From positions 1 through 64,000 of the forward strand of contig NZ_WGLO01000009.1 in the NCBI RefSeq assembly GCF_016125515.1: 64,000 nt of DNA, read 5' to 3'. The notes under the pieces were generated by a model that was given only the letters and a program-made list of their open reading frames with translations, had not been told where the DNA came from and did not search any database. This DNA comes from Hyphomonas sp. GTDB taxonomy: Bacteria; Pseudomonadota; Alphaproteobacteria; Caulobacterales; Hyphomonadaceae. Each line of letters begins with the position of its first letter. The stretch's first letter is position 1. Shown here piece after piece: positions 27,368-35,839 of the stretch. The position numbers were made by a program, and so were the translations under genes.

Positions 27368-27805
27368 TCAGGAGCCAGAGCCGACGTCGAACAGGTCCAG
27401 CTGGTTGGGATCGATCGGCCGCTTGCGGCGCGGTTTGGTGCGGCCCCGGCGGAAGTAGAGATCGTCCGTATGGTCGGCTGAGGCCGGCGCTTCGGGCGGC
27501 GCGGCAGGAGGCGGCGGCGCGGCCTTGGGCGCATTCGGGTCCGCAAGTTTCCACCAGGTGACCGCAACGACGACATGACCCGATGTGTCTTCGTAACGCT
27601 GCAGGTAGCCGGCCGGACCCTCAAGGCCCTGCGCGGCCACGAGGGCGGCCGCTTCCTCTTCCGTCAGGTGGAGCCAGCTCGTCTCGAGCCCCACGACCCG
27701 TGCGCCGGGCGAACTGGCCGCAGCTTCGCGCAGCGTCCGGGCGGTTTTCACGCCGGGCCGGGTCGCCTCGTCGAGGCTGCGGGCAATGGGATAAGCGAGA
27801 CTCAT
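27368..27805 (-). CDS. Hypothetical protein with a sliding-clamp-binding motif, paired with mmcB
   Basis: This 145-residue protein is not a family I recognise. Residues 1-90 look globular (HLTEEEAAALVAAQ, VVVAVTWWKL), then comes a proline/alanine linker, a basic patch (RRGRTKPRRKRP) and, at residues 135-139, QLDLF. QL(S/D)LF is the canonical beta-sliding-clamp-binding pentapeptide of bacterial replication and repair proteins, and it normally sits on a disordered tail as here. The ATG overlaps the mmcB stop (27802-27805), so the two proteins are probably made together and may act in the same repair step. Confidence 0.75.
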   Translation of the reverse strand: MSLAYPIARSLDEATRPGVKTARTLREAAASSPGARVVGLETSWLHLTEEEAAALVAAQGLEGPAGYLQRYEDTSGHVVVAVTWWKLADPNAPKAAPPPPAAPPEAPASADHTDDLYFRRGRTKPRRKRPIDPNQLDLFDVGSGS

Positions 27806-28284
27806 GTCAGCGGCGACGTAAGCCCGTCATCGGCCGGCGTCCAGCCCGTATCGGCAACGCCTGTCAGCCTGGCTGCGGCGAGGCGCGCAAAACGCAGCGT
27901 CACCGCCTTGCGGCGCGCCGGCACGAGCTTCGCTTCCGGCGCGTCTCGGATCACCGCGCCGTAGAAAGCGTCCGCAACGATCAGGCCGGCTTCGGGCGGG
28001 ATCAGCTCCTGCGGAAAGTCATCCCCGACCGCGAAGGTGAGCCGGTCGCAGAAATCCATGTATTCGCGCCATTTATGGTCCGACTTGAAGTCTGCGATGC
28101 TGGACTTGATCTCGATCATCCAGATGTCGCCGCCCGGCCCGATAGCCGCAATGTCGGCCCGCCGGTTGTTGGCCAGCGTCATTTCCGTGAGCCCGTAATA
28201 GCCGAGATGCCCGAGCAGGCGCAGCGTGCCCCGGCAGATTTCGGCGGAGCGGCGGGGGAGGAGGTCTTCGGGGGCGGGGCTCAT
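27802..28284 (-). CDS. mmcB: MmcB family DNA repair protein
   Basis: This 160-residue protein matches the MmcB family, described in Caulobacter as needed for resistance to mitomycin C and related damage. A PD-(D/E)xK-like nuclease core is visible: RRADIAAIG supplies the Asp and WMIEIKSS supplies E-x-K, followed by DFKSDHKWREYMDFCDRL. It is coupled to the clamp-motif protein downstream. It is divergent from rpoH, with 186 bases between the starts; I see no convincing promoter there. Confidence 0.85.
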   Translation of the reverse strand: MSPAPEDLLPRRSAEICRGTLRLLGHLGYYGLTEMTLANNRRADIAAIGPGGDIWMIEIKSSIADFKSDHKWREYMDFCDRLTFAVGDDFPQELIPPEAGLIVADAFYGAVIRDAPEAKLVPARRKAVTLRFARLAAARLTGVADTGWTPADDGLTSPLT

Positions 28285-28470
28285 GGGGTCAGTCCGGTCG
28301 TTCTGGTTGTGTTCCGGAGCGCGAGTTAGGCCTTTGGGCGCAGCGGCGTCAAGGCGGGCGGCGAACTAGTCCGTCGGCCGCTGGAATCAAGCCCGGACTG
28401 ATCCAATTCTTCCGCCGCTGCGTAGACAGGCCATAGATCAAACCGGGTCGTTTCGCCGGGAGGACACCGA

Positions 28471-29358
28471 ATGGCCAGCGCATACGAGTCCCATACGCCT
28501 GCAGATCGCCAGTATCTGCGCACTGCAATGAAAGTTGCGCTGCTTGAGCCCGCGCATGAGGCAGACCTGGCCCGGCGCTGGCGCGAGCAGGATGACGAGG
28601 CGGCCCTCCACGAGCTCACGACCGCCTATATGCGCCTGGTGATCGCGATGGCCTCCAAGTTCCGGCATTACGGCCTGCCGATGGCGGACCTGGTCTCCGA
28701 AGGCAATGTCGGCCTGATGCAGGCGGCCGCCCGGTTCGAACCGGAACGCGAGGTGCGCTTCTCCACTTATGCCAGCTGGTGGATCCGGTCTGCGATCCAG
28801 GACTATGTGCTGCGCAACTGGTCGATCGTCCGGACCGGGACAACGTCGGCGCAGAAATCCCTGTTCTTCAACCTGCGCCGTCTGCGCGCGCGCATTGCCG
28901 ACACGGGAGACGGCATCATGACGCCGGAGAACCGGGAATGGGTGGCGACACATCTCGGCGTGCCGGTGCGCGATGTCGAGACGATGGCTTCGCGCCTGTC
29001 GGGCGCCGACCGGTCGCTCAATGCGCCGATGTCTGCAGACGGAGACGCCGAATGGCAGGATCTGATCGCCGATGAAGCCGCGATCCCTGAACAGTCGGTC
29101 ATGGCGCGGCGCGACGCCGAGAAACGCCGGGTGTGGATCGCCGAAGCGCTGAAATCCCTGAACCCGCGCGAGATGGACATCATCACGCGGCGTCGCCTTT
29201 CCGACGAGCCGATGACGCTGGAAGCGCTTGGCGCAGACCTCGGAGTCTCCAAGGAGCGCGTGCGCCAGATCGAGCATCAGGCGCTGAGCAAGCTGCGCAA
29301 GGCGCTGGAGCGCATCGTCGGTGACCCGGAAGCCTCGGGCCTTATTCCGGAGACGTAA
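28471..29358 (+). CDS. rpoH: RNA polymerase heat-shock sigma factor RpoH
   Basis: This is a group 3 sigma-32-type factor of 295 residues. Region 2 shows LVSEGNVGLMQAAARFEPEREVRFSTYASWWIRSAIQDYV split across residues 72-111. The RpoH box QKSLFFNLRRL (about 128-138) separates it from housekeeping sigma factors. Region 4.2 carries the HTH LEALGADLGVSKERVRQIEHQAL. GGGAGG lies upstream of ATG 28471. Its end overlaps a convergent small gene by 17 bases. Confidence 0.95.
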   Translation: MASAYESHTPADRQYLRTAMKVALLEPAHEADLARRWREQDDEAALHELTTAYMRLVIAMASKFRHYGLPMADLVSEGNVGLMQAAARFEPEREVRFSTYASWWIRSAIQDYVLRNWSIVRTGTTSAQKSLFFNLRRLRARIADTGDGIMTPENREWVATHLGVPVRDVETMASRLSGADRSLNAPMSADGDAEWQDLIADEAAIPEQSVMARRDAEKRRVWIAEALKSLNPREMDIITRRRLSDEPMTLEALGADLGVSKERVRQIEHQALSKLRKALERIVGDPEASGLIPET

Positions 29359-29672
29359 GCCGGCGCGCATCGCCGAGGTTTTCGACATTCAGCGGATGGC
29401 TGATCTCGAGGCGGCCGTCGCGCAGGAAGCCGCGGGCGCGGACTTGCGTGCCGTCCGGCAGCGGGCAGCGCTCGGCGGCGCTTTTTTGGATTTCCAGCAC
29501 CAGCGCATATCCGTCGTACGCGCGCACGACGCGCGCGATGCTCGCCCATGGCGAGATCGTCCCACGGGTCCTTCGCCACGCGGCACGCCGCCAGTTCCAG
29601 CGAATTTTTCCGCCCGGCAGGCTTGGCCCGCGCAAGCTGAGTCTCGGCAGGTATGGCGAATCCGGCCTTCAA
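29342..29672 (-). pseudogene. Frameshifted small gene between rpoH and tRNA-Arg
   Basis: Two minus-strand frames each look protein-like over only part of this stretch. From 29672 one frame reads MKAGFAIPAETQLARAKPAG and continues to KDPWDDLAM; beyond that it becomes Arg/Pro-rich. The next frame then reads ASIARVVRAYDGYALVLEIQ and continues to the TAA at 29342-29344. Dropping one C from the CCC at 29545-29547 would join them into one protein of about 110 residues, possibly with an OB-like beta barrel. The cause could be a real frameshift, a sequencing error or recoding. No family is recognised. Confidence 0.45.
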
Positions 29673-29706
29673 TTCTGCCCCGATTTCCCCTAGAGGGAGG
29701 CTCGGC

Positions 29707-29783
29707 GATCCCGTAGCTCAGCAGGATAGAGCGACAGATTCCTAATCTGTAGGCCGCGCGTTCGAATCGCGCCGGGATCACCA
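29707..29783 (+). tRNA. tRNA-Arg (anticodon CCT)
   Basis: A full cloverleaf can be folded. The acceptor stem GATCCCG/CGGGATC is perfectly paired, the D arm is GCTC..GAGC, and the anticodon stem ACAGA/TCTGT holds the loop TTCCTAA with CCT at 29741-29743. The T stem GCGCG/CGCGC carries the TTCGAAT loop. The discriminator A and encoded CCA end at 29783. It reads AGG codons. Confidence 0.95.
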
Positions 29784-29789
29784 TTCGCC

Positions 29790-30875
29790 TCAGGTTTCGG
29801 GGGTGAGGGTTCCGCAGCGGATGTCGTAGATGATGGCTGTGTCGGTGCGTGACAGCGCGGCGCTGCGGGCCGTGTCGGGCTGGATCGACCGCGCGATATC
29901 GCGGCCGGGCGCGACCGGGTTCATGAAGACGCGCTCGCAAAAGCGCGCGTCCGGACGGGCGGCGGCGAGGATGCCGCGCCAGCAGGCATCGTAAGCCGCT
30001 TGCCCGCAATAGGAGCCAAAATCCGACAGCGAGAACGCGTCGAACCGGCCAAGACCTGCTTCGCCGAGGCCGGCGAGCCCGGCTTCGGCAATCGTGATCC
30101 GGTCCAGTGCCGCGCGCACGGCGCCGAGGTTTTCCGGCCGGATATGCAGGGGCAGGGCGCCGCCCGGCTCATGGCGGCCCAAGAACAGAAGGGCGGCGAA
30201 GTCGGATTCGCGGAAGAAGATGGTCTCCGACGCGCGCCGGAACAGGCCGGTGAGCCGTGCCTCGCTTTCCGGTGGCGGCGGCAGGAAGGCACCGCCGGGC
30301 TCCCCGATGATCCGCGTCCAGAACCAGCGCTGGGACAGGAGACGCACCGCGCCGTGCCAGACGGCGTCGTCGAAATGCGCGCGCCAGATCGCCGCCTGGT
30401 CCTCCAGCGTCGACGCGCCGAACAGATCTGAGATATGCCGCCCACGGATCAGGCGTGTTCCGGCCGCCCCAAGGCGGAGCACCCGTTCCCACCGACCGGA
30501 CTGCCAGACGCCGCCCGCGATGGCGCCGCGCCGTTTGTGCCAGAAGGCGCGCGATTGCGGCTCCAGGTGCACCTCGACCTGGCGATGCAGATCCAGGCGG
30601 TGGCGCGTGGGCGCGAGACCGAGATAAGCGTGCAGCGCTTCGTCACCGAGAGCGCGATAGGCAGCGATTTTCAGCCGGAGGAGCTCGTTCTGGGCCGGGT
30701 TGATGTCGATGGAGGTGATCTTCGCCGGCGCGCCGAGCAGGAGGTCGAGCGGGCGTGCGCCGCTGGCGGTCAGGCAGAGCACATGATCGGCCGGGGTCAG
30801 CGACAGCGCCGCGAGCTCGGTTGCGCCATCTTCGTTGGCGGAGGTGAAATTCAGGGTACGTTCGAAGCCGGCCAC
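29790..30875 (-). CDS. BtaA-like (DUF3419) 3-amino-3-carboxypropyl transferase
   Basis: The 361-residue protein belongs to DUF3419, the family of BtaA, which transfers the 3-amino-3-carboxypropyl group of S-adenosylmethionine to diacylglycerol in betaine-lipid synthesis. The SAM-binding region is clear: VLCLTASGARPLDLLL, then SIDINPAQNELLRLKIAAY. No BtaB methyltransferase follows, and the gene is the last of a minus-strand run with a ligase, an SDR and a ketosynthase. The acceptor is therefore probably not ordinary diacylglycerol, although that is inference. It starts four bases after the preceding stop. Confidence 0.8.
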   Translation of the reverse strand: MAGFERTLNFTSANEDGATELAALSLTPADHVLCLTASGARPLDLLLGAPAKITSIDINPAQNELLRLKIAAYRALGDEALHAYLGLAPTRHRLDLHRQVEVHLEPQSRAFWHKRRGAIAGGVWQSGRWERVLRLGAAGTRLIRGRHISDLFGASTLEDQAAIWRAHFDDAVWHGAVRLLSQRWFWTRIIGEPGGAFLPPPPESEARLTGLFRRASETIFFRESDFAALLFLGRHEPGGALPLHIRPENLGAVRAALDRITIAEAGLAGLGEAGLGRFDAFSLSDFGSYCGQAAYDACWRGILAAARPDARFCERVFMNPVAPGRDIARSIQPDTARSAALSRTDTAIIYDIRCGTLTPET

Positions 30876-30879
30876 AAGT

Positions 30880-31734
30880 TCAGACTTTCAGCAGGATGCG
30901 TGACGGCGGGGCGACGGGCCGCCGTCCGTCCAGAACGGCGTCGATGCCGGGGCGCAGCAGGTCTTGCGGCGCGTAAACCAGTGGCGGTGCGGTGTGCGTG
31001 GCCCGGTTCTCGCCGATCAGTTCCAGGATCGCGCGGTCTTCCGCGAAGATGCGCACAAAAAACAGTCTCAGGGCGAGGAGCTTGAGCGCGGCGAGCGCGC
31101 CTTGCCCCGGTACGGCAAATGTTGCCGCGACATAGGTTTCGCGCGTTGAAACGGGCGTCAGCCGGAACCGGGCCGCGAAGACCGGCTTTCCATCTTCCGT
31201 GTACGAGACTTCGGCGACGCCAGGCGCGCGGAACGCATCGGTGATCGTGTAGCGATGCGCACCGAGCAGCCGCGCGCCCCAGCCGCTGGGCGCGGCGCCG
31301 GGCGGATAGGTCGCGGAGATCCAGTCTGAGCCGGACGTCACATGGGCCTCGATCGCGCGGCGCGCGCCGGGGCGGCGCAGATAGCCGCTGTGCACGACGC
31401 TGGTATGGGTCGTGTCGAGGATATTCTCGCCGACGTCGCCGATGCCGGCCCTGACGTGACCTTCGATCTGGAGTGCGCGGAAGGGAGAGGGGATCAGGAC
31501 GCCGGCTTCGGGCGGCCGAGGTGGCGTCGCGCCCAGGGCGGCGAAGATCCACCCGTCCTGCGCTATGGCGGCCAGGCGCTCTGCGGTTGCGGCCGTCCTC
31601 GCTTCCGGCAATCCATCCGGCCCGCGCGAGAGGTGCACCTCTGTGCCGCAAAGCGTTCGCGTCGAGGGGCGCTCGCGCAGGTCCTTGGCCCGCATCAACG
31701 GATACCAGCCGGGAAGGGCGTGGGTCTCGATCAC
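30880..31734 (-). CDS. Rieske-oxygenase homolog lacking the iron-sulfur ligands
   Basis: This 284-residue protein aligns by eye with ring-hydroxylating oxygenase alpha subunits. The mononuclear iron motif is intact (ENILDTTHTSVVH: Asp107, His110, His115). The N-terminal Rieske domain begins normally (LCGTEVHLSRGPDGLPEA) and ends normally (DGWIFAALG). The part that should hold CxH...CxxH is missing and replaced by a short Ala-rich stretch. Without a [2Fe-2S] cluster it cannot receive electrons in the usual way; it may use another reductant or act as a binding or hydrolytic protein. Stop and start overlaps link it to the ligase gene. Confidence 0.75.
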   Translation of the reverse strand: MIETHALPGWYPLMRAKDLRERPSTRTLCGTEVHLSRGPDGLPEARTAATAERLAAIAQDGWIFAALGATPPRPPEAGVLIPSPFRALQIEGHVRAGIGDVGENILDTTHTSVVHSGYLRRPGARRAIEAHVTSGSDWISATYPPGAAPSGWGARLLGAHRYTITDAFRAPGVAEVSYTEDGKPVFAARFRLTPVSTRETYVAATFAVPGQGALAALKLLALRLFFVRIFAEDRAILELIGENRATHTAPPLVYAPQDLLRPGIDAVLDGRRPVAPPSRILLKV

Positions 31735-32984
31735 GCTGCGGACCTGCGTTCGCGCACCACGCGGCGAAGCTTGCCGCCTGTGGGCGCAGCGAGCGGGGCC
31801 GTCGCGGCCTTCACGGTTGCGGCGGCGCCGAGACGCGCGAACAGGGTCTCCAGACCTTGCTGCGCGGCGGGCAGCGCTGGTGCGCTGTCCGGCGGCAGTG
31901 TCAGCATGACGGCGCCGTCTGGCGTCTGGGTGACGCGGAAGTCGGTGATGATGCGGTCCGCGCCGACGACCGCGTTGCGGATGACATCCGGCGTCACGGT
32001 CACGCCGCCCGCGAACAGGAAGGCATCATCGCTGCGTCCGGTAATTTCTGAGACCGCCTGCAGGGGCGAGCCGCACGGGCAGGGCGTGTCCGACAGGTGG
32101 AGAAGATCATTCATCCAGTAACGGACCATGATCTGCGTGCGGCGTGTGAAGTCGGTGATCAGCGGCGAAGACAGGCCGGCTTCTGTTTCCCATTCGAAGG
32201 CGACACAGTCTTCGCAGAGATGCAGCGTGCCGTGCGGGCAGGCGACGGCGAAGAGGCCTTCGGTCGCCATGTAGATCTCCCGAACGGTCAAGCCAAAACG
32301 GGATTCGATTTCTGAACGATCCGCCGGATCCAACACCTCGGCGCCGGAGAAGACATGGCGCAAGTCAAGCGGCAAGCCGGTCCGCGCCAGGGCGACCAAG
32401 ACGTGCGGCGGCGCCACGATCACATTCGGTCGGAACGCTGCCATATCCATGAACTGGTTCTCGAGGCCGTTCGACAAATCAAAAAATTTGAGCGCCAGGC
32501 GCCGCGACTCGTTTGCCGCGTCGTACAGCCGGCTGCTGCGCGGCAGCATCACGGCCACGCGGTAGCTCGCCGACAGGACATCGGGCAGCGCCTTTGCGAG
32601 CAGGGTGCCGAGCCAGAGGTATCGCTCCTGGTCGCTGACGAGATACAGGCCTCGATTTCCGCTTGTGCCCGTGCTGGCGCCGACCGAGTAGCGCCCGATG
32701 CGCCCGGCTGTCTCGAGGGCTTGCCAGGCGCGGTCGGCGGCAATGCCCGCAATATTGTACGCTTCGAAGCGGTCCATCAAAGCGGTCTTGTCCATCACAG
32801 GGAAGTCCGTGAGCGGATGGCCGGCGAGGTCAGCGAAGGCTGCGGCCTTCGGAGCTTGCCGGGTTAGGAAATGATTTAGGCGGCCCCCCTGCCAGTCGAG
32901 CAAGGCCGCGCGCGTGCGCAGGCGCCGGGCCCTTGCCTTCGTGCGCCAGAAGGCGGTCAGCGTCAAGATGAGCGCCGGGCTCAT
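31731..32984 (-). CDS. PaaK/F390-synthetase-like adenylate-forming enzyme
   Basis: This 417-residue ANL-superfamily protein resembles phenylacetate-CoA ligase and F390-synthetase-related proteins. The phosphate-binding loop is SVGASTGTSGNRGLYL, the mid-domain motif is EIYMATEGLFAVACP, and the hinge region is SDTPCPCGSPLQAVSEITGRSDD with the conserved GRxDD. It probably activates a carboxylic acid as an acyl adenylate for transfer to CoA or another acceptor. It overlaps both neighbours by four bases. The substrate is unknown. Confidence 0.82.
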   Translation of the reverse strand: MSPALILTLTAFWRTKARARRLRTRAALLDWQGGRLNHFLTRQAPKAAAFADLAGHPLTDFPVMDKTALMDRFEAYNIAGIAADRAWQALETAGRIGRYSVGASTGTSGNRGLYLVSDQERYLWLGTLLAKALPDVLSASYRVAVMLPRSSRLYDAANESRRLALKFFDLSNGLENQFMDMAAFRPNVIVAPPHVLVALARTGLPLDLRHVFSGAEVLDPADRSEIESRFGLTVREIYMATEGLFAVACPHGTLHLCEDCVAFEWETEAGLSSPLITDFTRRTQIMVRYWMNDLLHLSDTPCPCGSPLQAVSEITGRSDDAFLFAGGVTVTPDVIRNAVVGADRIITDFRVTQTPDGAVMLTLPPDSAPALPAAQQGLETLFARLGAAATVKAATAPLAAPTGGKLRRVVRERRSAA

Positions 32985-33760
32985 TCGGCGGGTTCCGGAT
33001 CATGGCAAAGGACAACCCGTCCGCCGGCGGCCGCAAACGCGTTGAGACGTGCGGCGGTTTCTCGGCCCGCTTCGGGATCATCAAGGATCCACCGTGCCGG
33101 CGCCCGGGGTGAGCGGTCTTCGCGGATGGCCCGGGCGAGCCAGTCAGCATCTCCGGCATAAAGCACAGGCACGGGCTGCTTCGCGAAGAGGTATCCCGTG
33201 TGGCCGCGCATGTGACCGGGCAGGGGAACGGCCAGGACTTCACCGTCGCCGAACACGTCGCGCGCGGGCCCGAGGCCGAAGGGAGCTTCGATCTGTGCCA
33301 GTGTGCTCAGGCCGACGATCCGCTTACGGAAATCATCCGGCAGGAGTTCCTTGAACACGCCGTGCCGGGTGCGGGAAATGTCGCCCGCCTCCAGAAAATG
33401 CGCGGCGGCCGCGGCGTCTGCCACCAGCTTCGCCTCCGGATAATCGCGCAGCGCCGAGATGTGATCGGCGTGCAGGTGTGTCAGGAGGATCGTATCAGCT
33501 TTCGGGCAGGCCGGTGGAAGCGCAAGCGGCGTCAGCCGGGGGCGGAGGATCGCGGCGTAGAGCGTGAGCGGTAGCGAACGGGTCCCGGACGTCACGCGGG
33601 CTGAGTAACCCGTGTCGATGAGGCAGGTGCCTGCACGCGAATGGCTGAACTGCGCATAGCGGACAGCCAGATCGATCTGTGTCCAGCGCCCGCCGCGCAG
33701 GACAAGACGTTCCGGAACGCGCACCGTCGCACTGTTGGGGAAGCTGAGCCCGGTGATCAT
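32981..33760 (-). CDS. MBL-fold hydrolase of the biosynthetic run
   Basis: The 259-residue product has all the metal ligands of an MBL hydrolase: LLTHLHADHISAL (HxHxDH), PLPGHMRGHTGYLF, YAGDADWL and VVLCHDPEP. The layout is close to that of lactonases and thioesterase-like members. ATG 33760 was chosen because it overlaps the SDR stop (ATGA); longer readings add non-homologous sequence. In this setting it could open a lactone or release an acyl chain, which is inference. Confidence 0.82.
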   Translation of the reverse strand: MITGLSFPNSATVRVPERLVLRGGRWTQIDLAVRYAQFSHSRAGTCLIDTGYSARVTSGTRSLPLTLYAAILRPRLTPLALPPACPKADTILLTHLHADHISALRDYPEAKLVADAAAAAHFLEAGDISRTRHGVFKELLPDDFRKRIVGLSTLAQIEAPFGLGPARDVFGDGEVLAVPLPGHMRGHTGYLFAKQPVPVLYAGDADWLARAIREDRSPRAPARWILDDPEAGRETAARLNAFAAAGGRVVLCHDPEPAE

Positions 33761-34728
33761 GCCGTCGCCCCGAACGTCCGCGCCAGCCCATCCTCGAAGG
33801 CGATGCGCGGGGTCCAACCGAGATGCGTGCGTGCCGCTGTCAGGTCGAGTGTCTGGGTAAAGGTGAAGAGGCCCGCGCCATAGGCTGTCACTCGTGGTTC
33901 GGGCTGACGGGGATGGAGACGGGCGGCGAGTTCCAGCGCGCGGGCAGCGCCCAACACCAAGCCGGACGGCATCGTCCGCCAGCGGACGGTCAAGCCGGCC
34001 CGGGCGCCCGCCGCTTCGGCAATTCGGCGGACGGGCAACGGCTCACCGCCGGATATGTTGAACACGCGCTGCGCCAGGCCCTCCGGCGCGGCGAGCGCGG
34101 CACACACCGCCTCGACCGCGTCGTCGATATAGGTGAGATCGGTCTCGGCGCGCCCGTCCCGCACCAGAGGCAGTGGACCGGCGCTCGCGGCGCGGAGCAG
34201 TCTGGGCAGCAGTGCTGTGTCCCCCGCGCCGTAAAGGCCGCGCGGGCGCAAGACGATGACATCGAGATCCTCCGCCGAGAGCGCCAGCCGTTCCGCCTCG
34301 CCCTTGGTGGCCGCGTAGGCGTTGACGGACGGCGGCAGGACGGCGTCTTCGCGCACCATCGGCTGGTCGCGGAAACAGAAGTAGAGGCTCGGCGTCGAGA
34401 TATGCACAAAGCGGCGCGCGCCGGTGTCCCGCGCGAAGGCGAGCGCGCGGGCTGTTCCGTCAACGTTCGCCGCACGGAAAGCCGCCTTGGGCCCCCAGGC
34501 GGACGACAGGGCTGCACAATGCACGACCGCGCTGACCGGCTGTTCCGGCAAGGGCGGCGCGCTCTGGGCGAGATCGTTGCGAACTGTCGCCGCGCCCCGC
34601 GCTGCGAGCGCATCCAGTTTGGCCGCGTCGCGGCCGAGGGCGATCACGGGTTGGCCGGCGGCCAGCAATCGGCGGCAGAGCGCGCCGCCCAGAAATCCGG
34701 TTGCGCCCGTGATGGCGATTGCGGCCAC
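33757..34728 (-). CDS. Extended SDR (3-beta-HSD/epimerase-like)
   Basis: The 323-residue protein has the nucleotide-binding motif ITGATGFLGGALCRRLL and the extended-SDR core VVHCAALSSAWGP, HISTPSLYF and the catalytic pair in AYAATKGEAERL (YxxxK). Related enzymes include 3-beta-hydroxysteroid dehydrogenases and OleD-type 2-alkyl-3-ketoacid reductases. Next to a ketosynthase III homolog, reduction of a beta-keto product is plausible. It overlaps the MBL gene by four bases and follows the ketosynthase stop by three. Confidence 0.82.
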   Translation of the reverse strand: MAAIAITGATGFLGGALCRRLLAAGQPVIALGRDAAKLDALAARGAATVRNDLAQSAPPLPEQPVSAVVHCAALSSAWGPKAAFRAANVDGTARALAFARDTGARRFVHISTPSLYFCFRDQPMVREDAVLPPSVNAYAATKGEAERLALSAEDLDVIVLRPRGLYGAGDTALLPRLLRAASAGPLPLVRDGRAETDLTYIDDAVEAVCAALAAPEGLAQRVFNISGGEPLPVRRIAEAAGARAGLTVRWRTMPSGLVLGAARALELAARLHPRQPEPRVTAYGAGLFTFTQTLDLTAARTHLGWTPRIAFEDGLARTFGATA

Positions 34729-34731
34729 GGG

Positions 34732-35778
34732 TCAGGTCTCCAGGATCGCTCCGGCGAGGGAGACGCCGGCTGAGGTTCCGACCAGAAGGATCCGCATGCC
34801 GGGCCGCACGCGTCCTTCAGCCCGCGCCAGGCAGAGCGCGACGGGTATCGATGCAGCCACCTGGTTGCCGATGGTCCGTACCCGGTCGAAGACGCGGTCG
34901 GGGGCAAAGCCGCCGCGGCGGATGATGTGGGTCAGCGCGTGCGGGCTGGCCTGGTGCGGCACGACCAGATCGATGTCGTCCCGGCGCAGGCCGGCCTTGG
35001 CGAGCAACCGGTCGAGAAAGCCGGGCAGTGCGGCGGCCGTGATGCGGTAGAGCGCCTTGCCGTCCATCCGGAAATAGGCGTTGCGGGCGAAAGCTTCTGG
35101 ATCGCGGTGAAAGTCAATCCCGGTGCCGCCCGCCGCCAGAGTGCAGGCTTCATAGCCGCCGGCGTAGGTCTCCATATGGAAGCCTCCGAAGCGCGCGCCC
35201 TCGCCGGACGGAGCGCCAGGCGCGCTGACTACGAAAGCCGCTGCGCCATCGCCGAACAGGCCGGCCGTTTCGGGCGCATCGCTCCAGGGCAGCGCGCGTG
35301 ACGCGATCTCCGACGTCACGACAAGCACATGTTTCACCCTCCCGGCGGCGATCTGCAGCGTGGCAAGGTCCAGCGCGACCATCGTGCTGAGGCATGTCGC
35401 GTTCACGTCATAGGCGGGGAACGCAAGTTGACCGCCGCCCAGCTCGCGCTTGACGAGGGCCGCCGTGGCCGGGATCGGCTGACGGCCGACGGAAGCGCCA
35501 AACAGCAGCAGGCCGATATCTTCGAGCGCCAGACCGGCATCGCACAGCGCCGCGCGGGCCGCCTCCGCCGCGAGGCTTTCCTGCGTCTCGTGCGAAGCGG
35601 CGACGTGTCGGCTGGCAACGCCGCAAGCCGCTTCCAGCCAGCCGGACGGCTTGCCTAGCTGCAGATCAATATCTGCCGATGGTCTCAGTTCTGCAGGCAG
35701 CGCAGCGCCGAAGCCAGCGAGGCAAGGGCTGGTGGCAGGCAAGGCGGCTGGCCGCAAACGCTCAATGTGAGTGAACAT
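34732..35778 (-). CDS. 3-oxoacyl-ACP synthase III (FabH/OleA-like)
   Basis: This 348-residue thiolase-fold enzyme has the complete Cys-His-Asn triad of the KAS III group: Cys129 in VNATCLS, His275 in VPHQASPH and Asn305 in TIGNQVAAS. It condenses two acyl thioesters. It is not a housekeeping FabH by context, since its neighbours are an SDR, a hydrolase, an adenylating enzyme and a P450. A near-consensus promoter (35785-35813) ends six bases before the ATG, so the mRNA may be leaderless. No Shine-Dalgarno sequence is seen. Confidence 0.85.
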   Translation of the reverse strand: MFTHIERLRPAALPATSPCLAGFGAALPAELRPSADIDLQLGKPSGWLEAACGVASRHVAASHETQESLAAEAARAALCDAGLALEDIGLLLFGASVGRQPIPATAALVKRELGGGQLAFPAYDVNATCLSTMVALDLATLQIAAGRVKHVLVVTSEIASRALPWSDAPETAGLFGDGAAAFVVSAPGAPSGEGARFGGFHMETYAGGYEACTLAAGGTGIDFHRDPEAFARNAYFRMDGKALYRITAAALPGFLDRLLAKAGLRRDDIDLVVPHQASPHALTHIIRRGGFAPDRVFDRVRTIGNQVAASIPVALCLARAEGRVRPGMRILLVGTSAGVSLAGAILET

Positions 35779-35784
35779 TTACGT

Positions 35785-35813
35785 ATTATACTGCGGATTT
35801 GAAACCCTTGCAA
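35785..35813 (-). promoter_or_regulatory. Near-consensus promoter for the ketosynthase gene run
   Basis: On the minus strand TTGCAA (35808-35813) and TATAAT (35785-35790) are separated by exactly 17 bases. Only six bases then remain before the ATG at 35778, so transcription should begin at or next to the start codon. This gives the six genes from the ketosynthase to the DUF3419 gene their own promoter, independent of the P450 gene. Confidence 0.6.
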
Positions 35814-35839
35814 GCAGGCCTCTGCCGGAGGCTGGGGCG

